Source: Ruminococcus sp. (lineage in GTDB: Bacteria > Bacillota > Clostridia > Oscillospirales > Acutalibacteraceae). Taken from it: DNA of 64,000 bases. The notes beneath the pieces are model-generated. The model was not told the DNA's origin. It searched no databases and saw nothing but the letters and a program-made list of their open reading frames with translations. A program made the position numbers and the translations under genes. The DNA is taken from positions 159,484 through 223,483 of the forward strand of contig JALFTC010000014.1 of NCBI GenBank assembly GCA_022779485.1, read 5' to 3'. Positions 51,914-62,233 of this stretch are shown piece after piece. Numbering within the stretch: position 1 is the first letter of the stretch; every line of letters begins with the position of its first letter.

Positions 51914-54900
51914 GTGGTAGATGTCAAACCAGTTAAGCTTGGCAAAAACGAAAGAATGTCTTTTGGCAAGATTGATGAAGTTATCCCAATGCCTCATCTT
52001 CTTGATATTCAAAAGAAGTCTTACCAGTGGTTCCTAAATGAAGGACTTAGGGAAGTTTTTAAAGATGTTTCGGGCATAACCGACTACACAGGCAACCTTG
52101 TTCTTGATTTTATGGATTACGAGCTGGATGTTGATAAGCCAAACTATTCAGTTATTGAATGTAAAGAAAGAGATGCCACATACTCGGCACCGCTTAGAGT
52201 GACTGCAAGACTGCTGAATAAGGAAACAGGGGAGATTAAGGAATCCAATGTGTTTATGGGTAACTTCCCACTAATGACCGACAGCGGTACTTTTGTTATC
52301 AACGGTGCAGAGAGAGTTATTGTTTCTCAGCTTGTTAGAAGCCCGGGTGTTTACTACAAAATGGAGCATGACAAAACAGGTAAGGAGCTTTACTCCTCCA
52401 CAGTCATTCCTAACCGTGGTGCTTGGCTTGAATACGAAAATGACATCAACGATGTTTTCTATGTTCGTATTGACAAGAACAGAAAAATTCCTATCACTGT
52501 TTTCATCCGTGCTTTAATCGGTCTTGAGGCTTTGCTTAAGGACAAGGAAGAAAAGGAACTAAACGGTGAAAAGTGGAGCGTTGAGGATGTTGACCTGACC
52601 GTAATCGGTAAGGATGGCGAAATCGTTGATATCTTCGACTTGGACGACAGAATCAAGGCAACTATCGAAAAGGATACTACCACCAATGCTGAAGAAGGTC
52701 TTTTGGAGGTTTACAAAAAGCTCAGACCATCTGAGCCTCCAACAGTAGAATCAGCAATGACTCATCTTACAAATCTGTTCTTTGACGACAGAAGATATGA
52801 TATGTCAAGAGTGGGCAGATATAAATACAACAAAAAGCTGGGTATTTCTCAGCGTCTTTTAGGACAGACTCTTGCTTCTCCTATTGCAAACCCAAGAACA
52901 GGAGAGGTTATGGCACTTGCAGATGAGGTTGTTACAAGAGAAAAGGCTATGGAAATTGAGGATGCAGGCGTAGCCCTTGCATTTGTCAAGAGAGATGACG
53001 GAACTCCTGTAAGAATTATCTCAAACGGTATGGTTGACATTAGTAAGTATGTTGACTTTGACGCCGACACAGAGTGCGGTCTTAACGAAAAGGTAAGAGC
53101 TACTGTACTGTTCCCGATTTTAGATGAATGTGAAAGTGAGGAGGAGCTTAAGGAAATTCTTGCAGAAAGCAAGTCCGAGCTTATTCCAAACTACATTACC
53201 ATTGACGATATATTTGCTACAATTAACTATATGAACACCCTTGCACAGGGCATTGGTGTAACTGATGATATTGACCACCTTGGCAACAGAAGAATTCGCT
53301 GTGTAGGCGAGCTCCTTCAAAATCAGTTCAGAATCGGCTTTAGCCGTCTTGAAAGAGTTATCAGAGAGAGAATGACACTCCAGGCACAGGACCCTGAGGC
53401 ACTTTCTCCTAACACACTTATAAATATCAGACCTGTAACAGCTGCTATCAAGGAATTCTTCGGTAGTTCTCCGCTGTCACAGTTTATGGACCAGAACAAC
53501 CCTCTTGCAGAGCTTACTCACAAGAGAAGACTTTCTGCCCTTGGTCCCGGCGGTCTTTCAAGAGATCGTGCAGGATTTGAGGTTCGAGATGTTCACTACA
53601 CACACTACGGTCGTATGTGTCCTATCGAAACTCCTGAAGGACCTAACATCGGACTTATCTCATACCTTGCAACCTTTGCCAAGATTAACGAGTATGGCTT
53701 TATTGAAGCTCCATACAGAAAGATTGACAAGGCAACCGGTACAGTTACAGACGAAGTTGTCTATATGACAGCTGATGTTGAGGACGAATATACCGTTGCA
53801 CAGGCTAACGAGCCTTTGGACGAAAACGGACGCTTTATCAACAAAAAGGTTGTCGGCAGATGCAAGGAAGAATTTGTTGAACTTCCACCTGAACAGTTTG
53901 ACTTTATGGATATTTCTCCAAAGATGGTTGTTTCTGTTGCTACATCCCTTATTCCGTTCCTTGAAAACGACGACGCAAACCGAGCTTTGATGGGTGCTAA
54001 CATGCAGCGTCAGGCTGTTCCGCTCCTTGTTACCGAGTCACCAATCGTTGGTACCGGTATGGAGTACAAGGCAGGCGTTGACTCAGGAGTTTGTGTTCTT
54101 GCCGAGGAGGACGGTGTTGTTCTCAGTGTTTCAGCAGACAACATCTGTGTTCAGTACGACAGCGGAAGAATTCAGACCTTTGACATTATCAAGTTCCTTC
54201 GTTCCAACCAGAGTACCTGTATCAACCAGATTCCTGTTGTTGACAGAGGTCAAAGAGTTAAGAAGGGCGAGGTTCTTGCAGACGGCCCTGCAACTGATAA
54301 CGGTGAGCTTGCCCTTGGTAAGAACGCCCTTATCGGCTTTATGACTTGGGAAGGTTATAACTACGAGGATGCTGTTCTCATCAACGAAAAAATTGTTCGT
54401 GATGATGTTTACACATCTATTCATATAGAAGAACACGAAACAGAAGCCCGTGACACCAAGCTGGGTGCCGAGGAAATCACCCGTGATATTCCAAATGTGG
54501 GCGAGGATATGCTCAAGGATTTGGACGAAAACGGTATTATCCACATCGGCGCCGAGGTTCGCTCCGGAGATATTCTTGTAGGTAAGGTAACTCCAAAGGG
54601 TGAAACAGAGCTTACAGCAGAGGAAAGACTCCTTCGTGCTATTTTTGGCGAAAAGGCAAGAGAGGTAAGAGATACATCCCTGAGAGTACCTCACGGTGAA
54701 TGTGGTATCGTTGTTGATGTTAAGGTATTTACCCGTGAAGACAGCGCATCTGAATTACAGCCCGGCGTAAACAAGGTTGTTCGTGTTTACCTTGCACAGA
54801 AGAGAAAAATCTCTGTTGGTGACAAGATGGCAGGTCGTCACGGTAACAAGGGTGTTGTTTCAAGAATTCTTCCACAGGAGGATATGCCATTCCTTCCTGA

Positions 54901-55714
54901 CGGTACACCTCTTGACATCGTTCTTAACCCTCTTGGCGTTCCATCCCGTATGAACATCGGTCAGGTACTTGAAGTTCACCTTGGCTACGCTGCTAAGGCT
55001 CTGGGCTGGAAGATTATGACTCCTGTATTTGACGGCGCTCACGAGCAGGATATTTTCCAGTGCTTAAAGGACGCAGGATACAGCGAGGACGGTAAGACAT
55101 GGCTTGTTGACGGTAGAACAGGTGAAAGATTTGACAACCCTGTTACCGTTGGATATATGTACTACTTAAAGCTCCATCACCTTGTTGATGATAAGATTCA
55201 CGCCCGTTCCACAGGTCCATACTCACTTGTTACGCAACAGCCTTTGGGCGGTAAAGCTCAGTTCGGCGGACAGCGTTTCGGTGAAATGGAAGTTTGGGCA
55301 CTTGAGGCTTACGGTGCAGCTTATACACTTCAGGAAATCCTCACCGTTAAGTCCGATGATGTTGTTGGACGAGTTAAGACCTACGAGTCAATCGTTAAAG
55401 GTCAGAACATCCCGACTCCGGGTATTCCTGAATCCTTTAAGGTGCTTATCAAGGAGCTTGAGTCACTTGCTCTTGATGTTAAGGTTCTTGACGAAAATCA
55501 AAACGAAATCGACCTTAAGCAGGAGTTTGATGACGACGATATTCCTGTTGCAGACAACAGCGAAACCCTTGAAGAGGACGAGGTTATGACCACTATGGAA
55601 GGCTTTGTTCTTGATGAGGATTCCGAAGAGGGCAATATGTTTGACGAAAGTTCAATCGTAGAAGACGCTAACGAAATGTTAGATTTTGACGACTACGGTT
55701 CAGATGAATTTTAA
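51914..55714 (+). CDS. rpoB: RNA polymerase beta subunit
   Basis: 1,266 residues with the expected order of beta-subunit regions: [13 protein letters not shown], the rifampicin region with [75 protein letters not shown] (read in parts) and [23 protein letters not shown] near the end. The rifampicin region has the usual sensitive-type residues (D, H and S kept). The start is GTG, with AGAAGGAG 9 bases before it. The C-terminus has an acidic tail. Unusually, rplJ-rplL do not precede it; rpoC follows after 17 bases. Confidence 0.98.
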   Translation: MVDVKPVKLGKNERMSFGKIDEVIPMPHLLDIQKKSYQWFLNEGLREVFKDVSGITDYTGNLVLDFMDYELDVDKPNYSVIECKERDATYSAPLRVTARLLNKETGEIKESNVFMGNFPLMTDSGTFVINGAERVIVSQLVRSPGVYYKMEHDKTGKELYSSTVIPNRGAWLEYENDINDVFYVRIDKNRKIPITVFIRALIGLEALLKDKEEKELNGEKWSVEDVDLTVIGKDGEIVDIFDLDDRIKATIEKDTTTNAEEGLLEVYKKLRPSEPPTVESAMTHLTNLFFDDRRYDMSRVGRYKYNKKLGISQRLLGQTLASPIANPRTGEVMALADEVVTREKAMEIEDAGVALAFVKRDDGTPVRIISNGMVDISKYVDFDADTECGLNEKVRATVLFPILDECESEEELKEILAESKSELIPNYITIDDIFATINYMNTLAQGIGVTDDIDHLGNRRIRCVGELLQNQFRIGFSRLERVIRERMTLQAQDPEALSPNTLINIRPVTAAIKEFFGSSPLSQFMDQNNPLAELTHKRRLSALGPGGLSRDRAGFEVRDVHYTHYGRMCPIETPEGPNIGLISYLATFAKINEYGFIEAPYRKIDKATGTVTDEVVYMTADVEDEYTVAQANEPLDENGRFINKKVVGRCKEEFVELPPEQFDFMDISPKMVVSVATSLIPFLENDDANRALMGANMQRQAVPLLVTESPIVGTGMEYKAGVDSGVCVLAEEDGVVLSVSADNICVQYDSGRIQTFDIIKFLRSNQSTCINQIPVVDRGQRVKKGEVLADGPATDNGELALGKNALIGFMTWEGYNYEDAVLINEKIVRDDVYTSIHIEEHETEARDTKLGAEEITRDIPNVGEDMLKDLDENGIIHIGAEVRSGDILVGKVTPKGETELTAEERLLRAIFGEKAREVRDTSLRVPHGECGIVVDVKVFTREDSASELQPGVNKVVRVYLAQKRKISVGDKMAGRHGNKGVVSRILPQEDMPFLPDGTPLDIVLNPLGVPSRMNIGQVLEVHLGYAAKALGWKIMTPVFDGAHEQDIFQCLKDAGYSEDGKTWLVDGRTGERFDNPVTVGYMYYLKLHHLVDDKIHARSTGPYSLVTQQPLGGKAQFGGQRFGEMEVWALEAYGAAYTLQEILTVKSDDVVGRVKTYESIVKGQNIPTPGIPESFKVLIKELESLALDVKVLDENQNEIDLKQEFDDDDIPVADNSETLEEDEVMTTMEGFVLDEDSEEGNMFDESSIVEDANEMLDFDDYGSDEF

Positions 55715-55731
55715 GAAGGAGGCAATTTATA

Positions 55732-58700
55732 ATGGAAAACAATGTATTTGATTCAATTAAAATAGGTCTTGCCTCCCCTGACCGTATCAGAGAATGGTCA
55801 TACGGTGAAGTAAAGAAACCTGAAACAATAAATTACAGAACACTTAAGCCGGAGAGAGACGGTCTTTTCTGTGAAAGAATTTTCGGACCTACAAAGGACT
55901 GGGAATGTCACTGCGGAAAGTACAAGAAAATTCGTTTTAAGGGCAAGGTTTGTGACAGATGCGGCGTTGAGGTTACAAGATCCAAGGTTCGTCGTGAAAG
56001 AATGGGTCACATTGAACTTGCAGCCCCTGTTTCTCACATTTGGTACTTTAAGGGTATTCCTTCAAGAATTTCCCTTATGCTTGATATTTCTCCAAAATCC
56101 TTGGAGCAGGTTCTCTATTTTGCATCCTATATTGTAATTGATCCGGGCGACGCAAGAGAAATCACAAAGATGCAGATTCTCTCTGAAACCGAGTACAGAG
56201 ATTTGTACGAAAAGTACGAGGACGACTTCAAAGCAGGTATGGGTGCCGAGGCAATCAAGGAATTACTTTCCGAGATTGATTTGGATCAGCTTTCTGCCCA
56301 GATAAACGAAGATCTTGAGGGCGCATCAGGTCAGAAGAGAATCAGACTTCTAAAGAGGTTGGAGGTTGTTGAATCCTTCCGTCAGTCAGGCAACAGACCT
56401 GAATGGATGATTCTTGATGTTGTTCCTGTTATTCCCCCTGACATCAGACCAATGGTACAGCTTGACGGTGGTCGTTTTGCAACATCAGACCTTAACGACC
56501 TTTACAGACGAGTTATTAACAGAAACAACCGTCTTGCAAGACTTCTTGAGCTTGAAGCTCCTGACATCATTATCAGAAATGAAAAGAGAATGCTCCAGGA
56601 GGCTGTTGACTCACTTATTGACAACGGCAGAAAGGGCAGACCTGTTACAGGTCCTAACAACCGTGCACTTAAGTCACTTTCCGATATGCTTAAGGGTAAG
56701 CAGGGAAGATTCCGTCAGAACCTTCTTGGTAAGCGTGTTGACTACTCCGGTCGTTCAGTTATCGTTGTCGGTCCTGAGCTTAAAATGTACCAGTGCGGTC
56801 TTCCAAAGGAAATGGCTCTTGAGCTGTTTAAACCATTTGTTATGAAACGCCTTGTTGAAACAAAGGCAGTTGTAAATATTAAAGCCGCAAGAAAGGCTGT
56901 TGAAAGAGCAAAGCCTGAGGTTTGGGACGCACTTGAGGTTGTTATCAAGGGTCACCCTGTTCTCCTTAACCGTGCACCTACACTTCACAGACTTGGTATT
57001 CAGGCATTTGAGCCTGTCCTTGTTGAGGGTAGAGCACTTAAGCTTCATCCTCTTGTATGTACAGCCTACAACGCCGACTTTGACGGCGACCAGATGGCTG
57101 TTCATGTTCCTCTTTCAGCAGAGGCACAGGCAGAGGCAAGGTTCCTTATGCTTGCAGCAGGTAACCTGTTAAAGCCTTCCGACGGACGCCCTGTTTGTGT
57201 TCCTACACAGGATATGATTCTCGGCTCCTACTACCTTACACTTGATAAGGACGGAGAAAAGGGCGAAGGCAAGGTATTCCGTGATGTAAACGAGGCTATG
57301 ATGGCTTATCAGACAGGTGTTCTCACACTTCACTCAAAGATTAAGGTGAGAATGTCTAAGGAAATCAACGGAGTAACCGAACACGGTATCATTGATACAA
57401 CCGTGGGTAAAATTATATTTAACAATCCTATTCCACAGGATTTGGGCTTTGTTGACAGAAGTGTTGACGAAAATAAATTCAAGCTTGAAATTGACTTCTT
57501 GGTGGGCAAAAAGCAGTTGGGTCAGATTATTGACGCCTGCATCAGAGTTCACGGTACAGATGTAACCGCAAGAGTTCTTGACGATATTAAGTCACAGGGC
57601 TACAAATATTCCACAAGAGGCGCTATTACAGTTGCTGTTTGTGATGCAAAAATCCCACCTGAAAAGGGCGAAATCATTGCAAATGCCGAGGCACAGATTG
57701 ATGAAATCCGCAACGAATACCTAATGGGCTTCCGTTCTGATGATGAGCGTTATCAGGATGTTCTCAAGGTATGGGAAAAGGCAACAGATGATGTTACAGC
57801 AAAACTTCAGGGCAACCTTGACAAGTTCAACCCAATCTATATGATGGCTGACTCCGGTGCCCGTGGTAGTATGTCACAGATTCGTCAGCTTGCCGGTATG
57901 CGTGGACTTATTGCCAACACATCAGGTAAAACTATCGAAATCCCAATCAGAGCTAACTACCGTGAGGGTCTGAACATTATGGAATACTTTATTTCCTCCC
58001 GTGGTGCTCGTAAGGGTCTTGCAGATACAGCTCTGCGTACTGCCGACTCAGGTTACCTTACAAGAAGACTTGTTGATGTTTCTCAGGATGTTATCATTCG
58101 CGAGGACGACTGCGGAACTGACGAAGGTCTTGAAATCTTTGATATTAAGGCAGGTAACAATGTTATTGAAGGTCTTAAGGAAAGACTTATCGGCAGATAC
58201 CTTGTTCACGACTTCTGTGACGGGGACGGCAATGTTCTTGTTTCCAAGGACAAGATGATGGGCGAGGATGACGCTGACATCATTATCAACGCAGGTGTTG
58301 AAAAGATTGAAATCAGAAGTATCCTTGGCTGTCACGCAAAGCACGGTGTTTGTAAGAAGTGCTACGGCTCTAACCTTGCAAACGGTCAGCCTGTTACTGT
58401 TGGTGAGGCTGTTGGTATTATCGCAGCTCAGTCTATCGGTGAACCGGGTACTCAGCTTACAATGAGAACCTTCCATACCGGTGGTGTTGCATCTGCCGAA
58501 GATATTACACAGGGTCTTCCAAGAGTTGAAGAGCTGTTCGAGGCTCGTAAGCCAAAGTCACTTGCAATCATTTCCGAGATTGACGGTGAGGTTAGATTTG
58601 AGGAAATCAAAAATAACCGTCACGCAGTTATCTATAATAAGGAAACAGGTGAAGAAAGACAGTACCTCATTCCTTTCGGATTCCGAGTTAAGGTTGAAGA

Positions 58701-59277
58701 GGGTCAGGTTATCAAAGCCGGTGACAAGATTACAGACGGTGCAGTTAACCCTGCCGATATACTTGAAATTCTGGGACCAAAGGCAGTTCAGGACTACCTT
58801 ATCTCTGAAGTACAGTCAACTTACCGCTTACAGGGTGTTGACATCAACGATAAGCACATTGAGGTTATCGTTCGTCAGATGATGAAGAAGGTTAAGGTTG
58901 AGGACGCAGGTTCTACAAGCTTCTTAGCCGGTCAGAACTATGACCGCAACGAGGTTATCTACGAGAATAAGAAGATTCAACAGAGAATCGACAACGGTGA
59001 AGAGGGTCTTAAGAAGGCTACCTACACACAGCTTCTCCTTGGTATTACCAAGGCAGCCCTTGCAACAGATTCCTTCCTTTCTGCAGCATCATTCCAGGAA
59101 ACAACAAGAGTTCTTACAGACGCTGCAATCAAGGGTAAGGTTGACCCACTTGTTGGTCTTAAGGAAAATGTTATCATCGGTAAGCTTATTCCTGCCGGTA
59201 CAGGTATGCACAAGTACAACGGTGTTGAGCTGGAGGAAAACTACATTCAGCCACAGTCAACACAGCAGTTTGATTAA
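55732..59277 (+). CDS. rpoC: RNA polymerase beta' subunit
   Basis: 1,181 residues. The N-terminal zinc finger ([21 protein letters not shown]), the catalytic magnesium motif [14 protein letters not shown], the bridge/trigger helix region ([30 protein letters not shown], read in parts) and the second zinc site ([13 protein letters not shown]) are all present. It ends at a normal length for Clostridia. It is co-transcribed with rpoB and followed by a terminator that is continuous with a MITE-like repeat. Confidence 0.98.
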   Translation: MENNVFDSIKIGLASPDRIREWSYGEVKKPETINYRTLKPERDGLFCERIFGPTKDWECHCGKYKKIRFKGKVCDRCGVEVTRSKVRRERMGHIELAAPVSHIWYFKGIPSRISLMLDISPKSLEQVLYFASYIVIDPGDAREITKMQILSETEYRDLYEKYEDDFKAGMGAEAIKELLSEIDLDQLSAQINEDLEGASGQKRIRLLKRLEVVESFRQSGNRPEWMILDVVPVIPPDIRPMVQLDGGRFATSDLNDLYRRVINRNNRLARLLELEAPDIIIRNEKRMLQEAVDSLIDNGRKGRPVTGPNNRALKSLSDMLKGKQGRFRQNLLGKRVDYSGRSVIVVGPELKMYQCGLPKEMALELFKPFVMKRLVETKAVVNIKAARKAVERAKPEVWDALEVVIKGHPVLLNRAPTLHRLGIQAFEPVLVEGRALKLHPLVCTAYNADFDGDQMAVHVPLSAEAQAEARFLMLAAGNLLKPSDGRPVCVPTQDMILGSYYLTLDKDGEKGEGKVFRDVNEAMMAYQTGVLTLHSKIKVRMSKEINGVTEHGIIDTTVGKIIFNNPIPQDLGFVDRSVDENKFKLEIDFLVGKKQLGQIIDACIRVHGTDVTARVLDDIKSQGYKYSTRGAITVAVCDAKIPPEKGEIIANAEAQIDEIRNEYLMGFRSDDERYQDVLKVWEKATDDVTAKLQGNLDKFNPIYMMADSGARGSMSQIRQLAGMRGLIANTSGKTIEIPIRANYREGLNIMEYFISSRGARKGLADTALRTADSGYLTRRLVDVSQDVIIREDDCGTDEGLEIFDIKAGNNVIEGLKERLIGRYLVHDFCDGDGNVLVSKDKMMGEDDADIIINAGVEKIEIRSILGCHAKHGVCKKCYGSNLANGQPVTVGEAVGIIAAQSIGEPGTQLTMRTFHTGGVASAEDITQGLPRVEELFEARKPKSLAIISEIDGEVRFEEIKNNRHAVIYNKETGEERQYLIPFGFRVKVEEGQVIKAGDKITDGAVNPADILEILGPKAVQDYLISEVQSTYRLQGVDINDKHIEVIVRQMMKKVKVEDAGSTSFLAGQNYDRNEVIYENKKIQQRIDNGEEGLKKATYTQLLLGITKAALATDSFLSAASFQETTRVLTDAAIKGKVDPLVGLKENVIIGKLIPAGTGMHKYNGVELEENYIQPQSTQQFD

Positions 59278-59296
59278 AATACCAAATACAAATAAA

Positions 59297-59328
59297 AAAT
59301 CCGTTGGATTATTCCGGCGGATTTTTTT
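59297..59328 (+). terminator. terminator after rpoC
   Basis: The stem aaatccgttgg/ccggcggattt (two G-U pairs) is followed by seven T. Its right arm and T-run align with the inner segment of the repeat at 13328-13489. Confidence 0.85.
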
Positions 59329-59386
59329 GCCTATGGGCAAAAAATCTGACTGCACCATCTGTGCAAATGATTTATTCAGTTTTTCC
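59308..59386. repeat. MITE-like element, partial (right half) copy
   Basis: About 79 bp matching the right half of the element at 13328-13489: attcc.gcgg.ttttttt, then caaaaaatctgac, ctgtgcaaatgattta.tcagt and ttcc. The left half and its terminal repeat are missing. The remaining region up to 59523 is AT-rich with no gene seen. Confidence 0.65.
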
Positions 59387-59523
59387 TTAAATATACTCCA
59401 AATTATAGATATAGAAAATTTGAACAAAAAACATAGTTGTGTTTTAGATAATATACCTTAAAAAATGTAATATTATATAAATAAAAAGATAAATATTAGT
59501 AATATTCATTATATATTTATTGT

Positions 59524-59636
59524 TTGAAAAATAGTATAATATTAGTTAAAATAAGATAATTAGATATAGAACGACAAAATGAGGTAGTAACATTTTTCTA
59601 TGTATCTTATTAATGTGTGGAATCATCCCACTATAG
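59524..59636 (+). promoter_or_regulatory. promoter and leader of the solute-binding-like protein
   Basis: TTGAAA (59524-59529) and TAAAAT (59547-59552), spacing 17, in a TGTTTGAAAAAT context shared with the dockerin gene promoter. The TCCCACTATAG motif found in that leader recurs at 59626-59636. Confidence 0.5.
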
Positions 59637-59655
59637 AGCCTTAGGAGGGTAAAAA

Positions 59656-60867
59656 ATGAAAAAATTAGTATCAGTATTATTAGTTATTATTACGATGCTA
59701 ACGGTGGTTGCCATTTCTCCTGTTTCTTCATCGGCATATGAAAAAGGAGCAAGGCTTGTTGTCTGGACACCTTCTGCATCAGTAAAAAAAGTAAAAACAC
59801 TCTGCAATACCTTTGCAAAGAAGAATAATGTGAAGATAACAGTTCGTTCTATGGAAGTGAATGATTCTGCATCAATTCTTCTGAATGATCCTATGGCAAG
59901 TGCAGATGTTCTTATGTACACATCTGACCGGACTAATCATCTTGTAAGAGCAAGGTGTGTTGTCCCCCTTAGTTCTTCATATGTAAAAGCAGTGAAAAAG
60001 AATAATACTTCCGATTCTGTAAAATCGGTGACAGTGGGCAAAAAGGTCTATGGCTTTCCCACACTGACCAATACATATTATCTCGTATATAATAAGAAGT
60101 ACATCACAGAAAAACAGGCTAATAATCTTGAGAGCATTCTTGAGGTTTGCAAAAAAAAGAATAAGAATTTTGTTATGGATCTTTCTAACGGTTATTATGC
60201 CTCATCAGTCCTTTTTGCCGGTGGCTTAAGACCTAATGGATTAAAGGGTGCTTATTTTGATAAACAGAAGTTCAATAAATATAGTAAATCAACAGTAAGC
60301 AACACCTTGAAAGCCTTTTCTGGTTTAGTTAATAAGTATAAGAAGAATTTTAAAGATTTATCGGCAGAAAACGTAAGCTTAGGTTTTATGAAGGGAACAG
60401 CTATTGCCGGCATTGATGGATGTTGGAATGCACAAATTAATAAATCTGTTCTTGGTAAGAATTTTGGTGTAGCTAAACTCCCTGCAATTAAAGTCGGCAG
60501 TAAGAACAAAAGACTTATGTCATTTTGCGGATACAAAATGTATGGGGTAAATGCAGCAACTGAATATCCAAAGGCTTCACAGGCACTTGCTTACTATCTT
60601 TCTTCTGAAAGCGGACAAAAAACTTTGCTAAATTGTATGCAAGATGGTCCAACTAACAAGAAATTAAGCAAGGCAAAATCGATTATAAAAAAGCCGGAAA
60701 TGAAGGCAATTATTCAGCAGGCAAAGTGTTCTGTAATACAAAAAGATATTTTAGCTTCGTATTGGGATCCTGTAGCCACACTGGGACATAAACTATACAC
60801 CTGTAATCCCAAAACGACGAATTTTACTAAATTGTTAGAACAAACAATAAAAAGTATTAATGAATAG
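59656..60867 (+). CDS. secreted family 1 solute-binding-like protein without lipobox
   Basis: 403 residues. A signal peptide (about 1-27, ending SSSA) lacks any cysteine, so this is not a lipoprotein. The mature part has the periplasmic-binding fold pattern of sugar-binding proteins: ARLVVWTPSASVKKVKTLCNTF, a DVLMYTSDR segment, VYGFPTLTNTYYLVYNKKYI hinge, GTAIAGIDGCWNA and a C-terminal SSESGQKTLLN. In Gram-positive bacteria such receptors are normally lipid-anchored beside permease genes; neither is the case here. It may bind maltodextrin or another glycan outside the cell; that is inference. It has a GGAGGG site and a terminator. Confidence 0.8.
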   Translation: MKKLVSVLLVIITMLTVVAISPVSSSAYEKGARLVVWTPSASVKKVKTLCNTFAKKNNVKITVRSMEVNDSASILLNDPMASADVLMYTSDRTNHLVRARCVVPLSSSYVKAVKKNNTSDSVKSVTVGKKVYGFPTLTNTYYLVYNKKYITEKQANNLESILEVCKKKNKNFVMDLSNGYYASSVLFAGGLRPNGLKGAYFDKQKFNKYSKSTVSNTLKAFSGLVNKYKKNFKDLSAENVSLGFMKGTAIAGIDGCWNAQINKSVLGKNFGVAKLPAIKVGSKNKRLMSFCGYKMYGVNAATEYPKASQALAYYLSSESGQKTLLNCMQDGPTNKKLSKAKSIIKKPEMKAIIQQAKCSVIQKDILASYWDPVATLGHKLYTCNPKTTNFTKLLEQTIKSINE

Positions 60868-60885
60868 AATAGTGATACAACAGAG

Positions 60886-60925
60886 AACTATCCCACTGCG
60901 GTAACGGCTGTGTGGATAGTTTTTT
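60886..60925 (+). terminator. terminator after the solute-binding-like gene
   Basis: aactatcc pairs with ggatagtt, with a further CAC/GTG inside, followed by six T. Confidence 0.85.
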
Positions 60926-61008
60926 ATAGTGTCAAAATATCCTTAGGTAAGATAAATTGAAAAATCGGAGAATTCCGTGAGTTTTCCGTAAAAAGATGAA
61001 AATAATTG

Positions 61009-61038
61009 TTGACAAAGTTGTAACAGTTGTGATAGAAT
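61009..61038 (+). promoter_or_regulatory. promoter of rpsL-rpsG-fusA
   Basis: TTGACA (61009-61014) and TAGAAT (61033-61038), spacing 18. Confidence 0.7.
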
Positions 61039-61143
61039 TGAAAAAGCGTGGAATGGGATAATTGCGTCCGTTTGGACAACCTTTCCTGCTTTCCCACAAG
61101 GGAATATCGGTAAAACCGAAATAACTAAAGAAGGAGGAAAATA
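61039..61143 (+). promoter_or_regulatory. structured rpsL leader
   Basis: Three short hairpins follow one another: gtcc-gttt-ggac, ttccc-acaa-gggaa and tcggt-aaa-accga, just before the AAGGAGG site. It could be a translational control region of the ribosomal operon. Confidence 0.5.
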
Positions 61144-61563
61144 ATGCCAACATTTAACCAGCTTGTTCGCAAGGGTAGAGAAGTTACTGAAAAGAAGGCA
61201 AAGGCACCTGCTCTCTTAAAGGGTTGGAACTCACAGAAGAGAGTTGCTACAAACAATGCTTCCCCACAGAAGAGAGGCGTATGTACCAAAGTGTCAACTG
61301 CTACACCTAAGAAGCCTAACTCAGCTCTGAGAAAGATTGCCAGAGTAAGACTTTCTAACGGTATTGAAGTTAGTTCCTATATCCCCGGCGTAGGTCACAA
61401 TCTTCAGGAGCACTCAGTTGTTCTTATTCGTGGTGGCCGTGTAAAGGACCTTCCTGGTGTTCGTTACCATATCGTTCGTGGCACACTTGATGCTCAGGGC
61501 GTTGCTAACAGAAATCAGGCTCGTTCAAAGTATGGCGCAAAGCGTCCAAAAGCAGGTAAATAA
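61144..61563 (+). CDS. rpsL: ribosomal protein S12
   Basis: 139 residues with [30 protein letters not shown] and [10 protein letters not shown]. The lysines at the known streptomycin-resistance positions are the wild-type ones. It includes the inserted basic loop after residue 25 common in Clostridia. It is first of the rpsL-rpsG-fusA operon and has a strong AAGGAGG site. Confidence 0.98.
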   Translation: MPTFNQLVRKGREVTEKKAKAPALLKGWNSQKRVATNNASPQKRGVCTKVSTATPKKPNSALRKIARVRLSNGIEVSSYIPGVGHNLQEHSVVLIRGGRVKDLPGVRYHIVRGTLDAQGVANRNQARSKYGAKRPKAGK

Positions 61564-61718
61564 GGAATTGACAAATAACCCATAAAAAGTTTATTAGTTA
61601 CTGCATATGCAGAGCTTTATATATATTATAGATAGTATAGAGTCTCTGTTGGCAGTACGGGAGTTTGTCGCTTTCGAGTACCTATGATATCTCAAATATT
61701 GTGAAGGAGGGAAGTAAA

Positions 61719-62189
61719 GTGCCAAGAAGAGGCTCAATCGCAAAACGTGATGTTTTGCCAGACCCAATGTATAATTCAAAGTTAGTTACCCGTCTAATCA
61801 ACAACATTATGCTTGACGGTAAGAAGGGTGTTGCACAGAAGATTGTTTACGGTGCATTTGACATCATTCAGGAAAAGACAGGTAAAGATCCACTGGAAAC
61901 CTTTGAAGCCGCTATGGAAAATGTTATGCCGGTTCTCGAAGTTAAGGCTCGCCGTGTAGGTGGTGCTACTTATCAGGTTCCAATGGAAGTTAGACCGGAG
62001 AGAAGACAGACACTCGGTCTTCGCTGGATCACAGCATATTCCAGAAATCGTTCCGAAAGAACAATGAAGGAAAGACTTGCCGGTGAAATCCTCGATGCCA
62101 TCAACAGCACAGGCGGTGCATTTAAGAAGCGTGAAGATACTCACAAGATGGCAGAAGCTAACAAGGCTTTCGCACATTACAGATGGTAA
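61719..62189 (+). CDS. rpsG: ribosomal protein S7
   Basis: 156 residues, the standard length, with [20 protein letters not shown] at the start and [13 protein letters not shown] at the end. The frame is open upstream, but the GTG at 61719 with GAAGGAGG before it gives the exact family length and is chosen. S7 organises the 3' domain of 16S rRNA. The 155-base gap from rpsL contains a ctgcatatgcag palindrome and no gene. Confidence 0.97.
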   Translation: MPRRGSIAKRDVLPDPMYNSKLVTRLINNIMLDGKKGVAQKIVYGAFDIIQEKTGKDPLETFEAAMENVMPVLEVKARRVGGATYQVPMEVRPERRQTLGLRWITAYSRNRSERTMKERLAGEILDAINSTGGAFKKREDTHKMAEANKAFAHYRW

Positions 62190-62233
62190 TGTAAAAGTCG
62201 CTTAGCAAAAATATTAAATAAAGGAGGATAATT

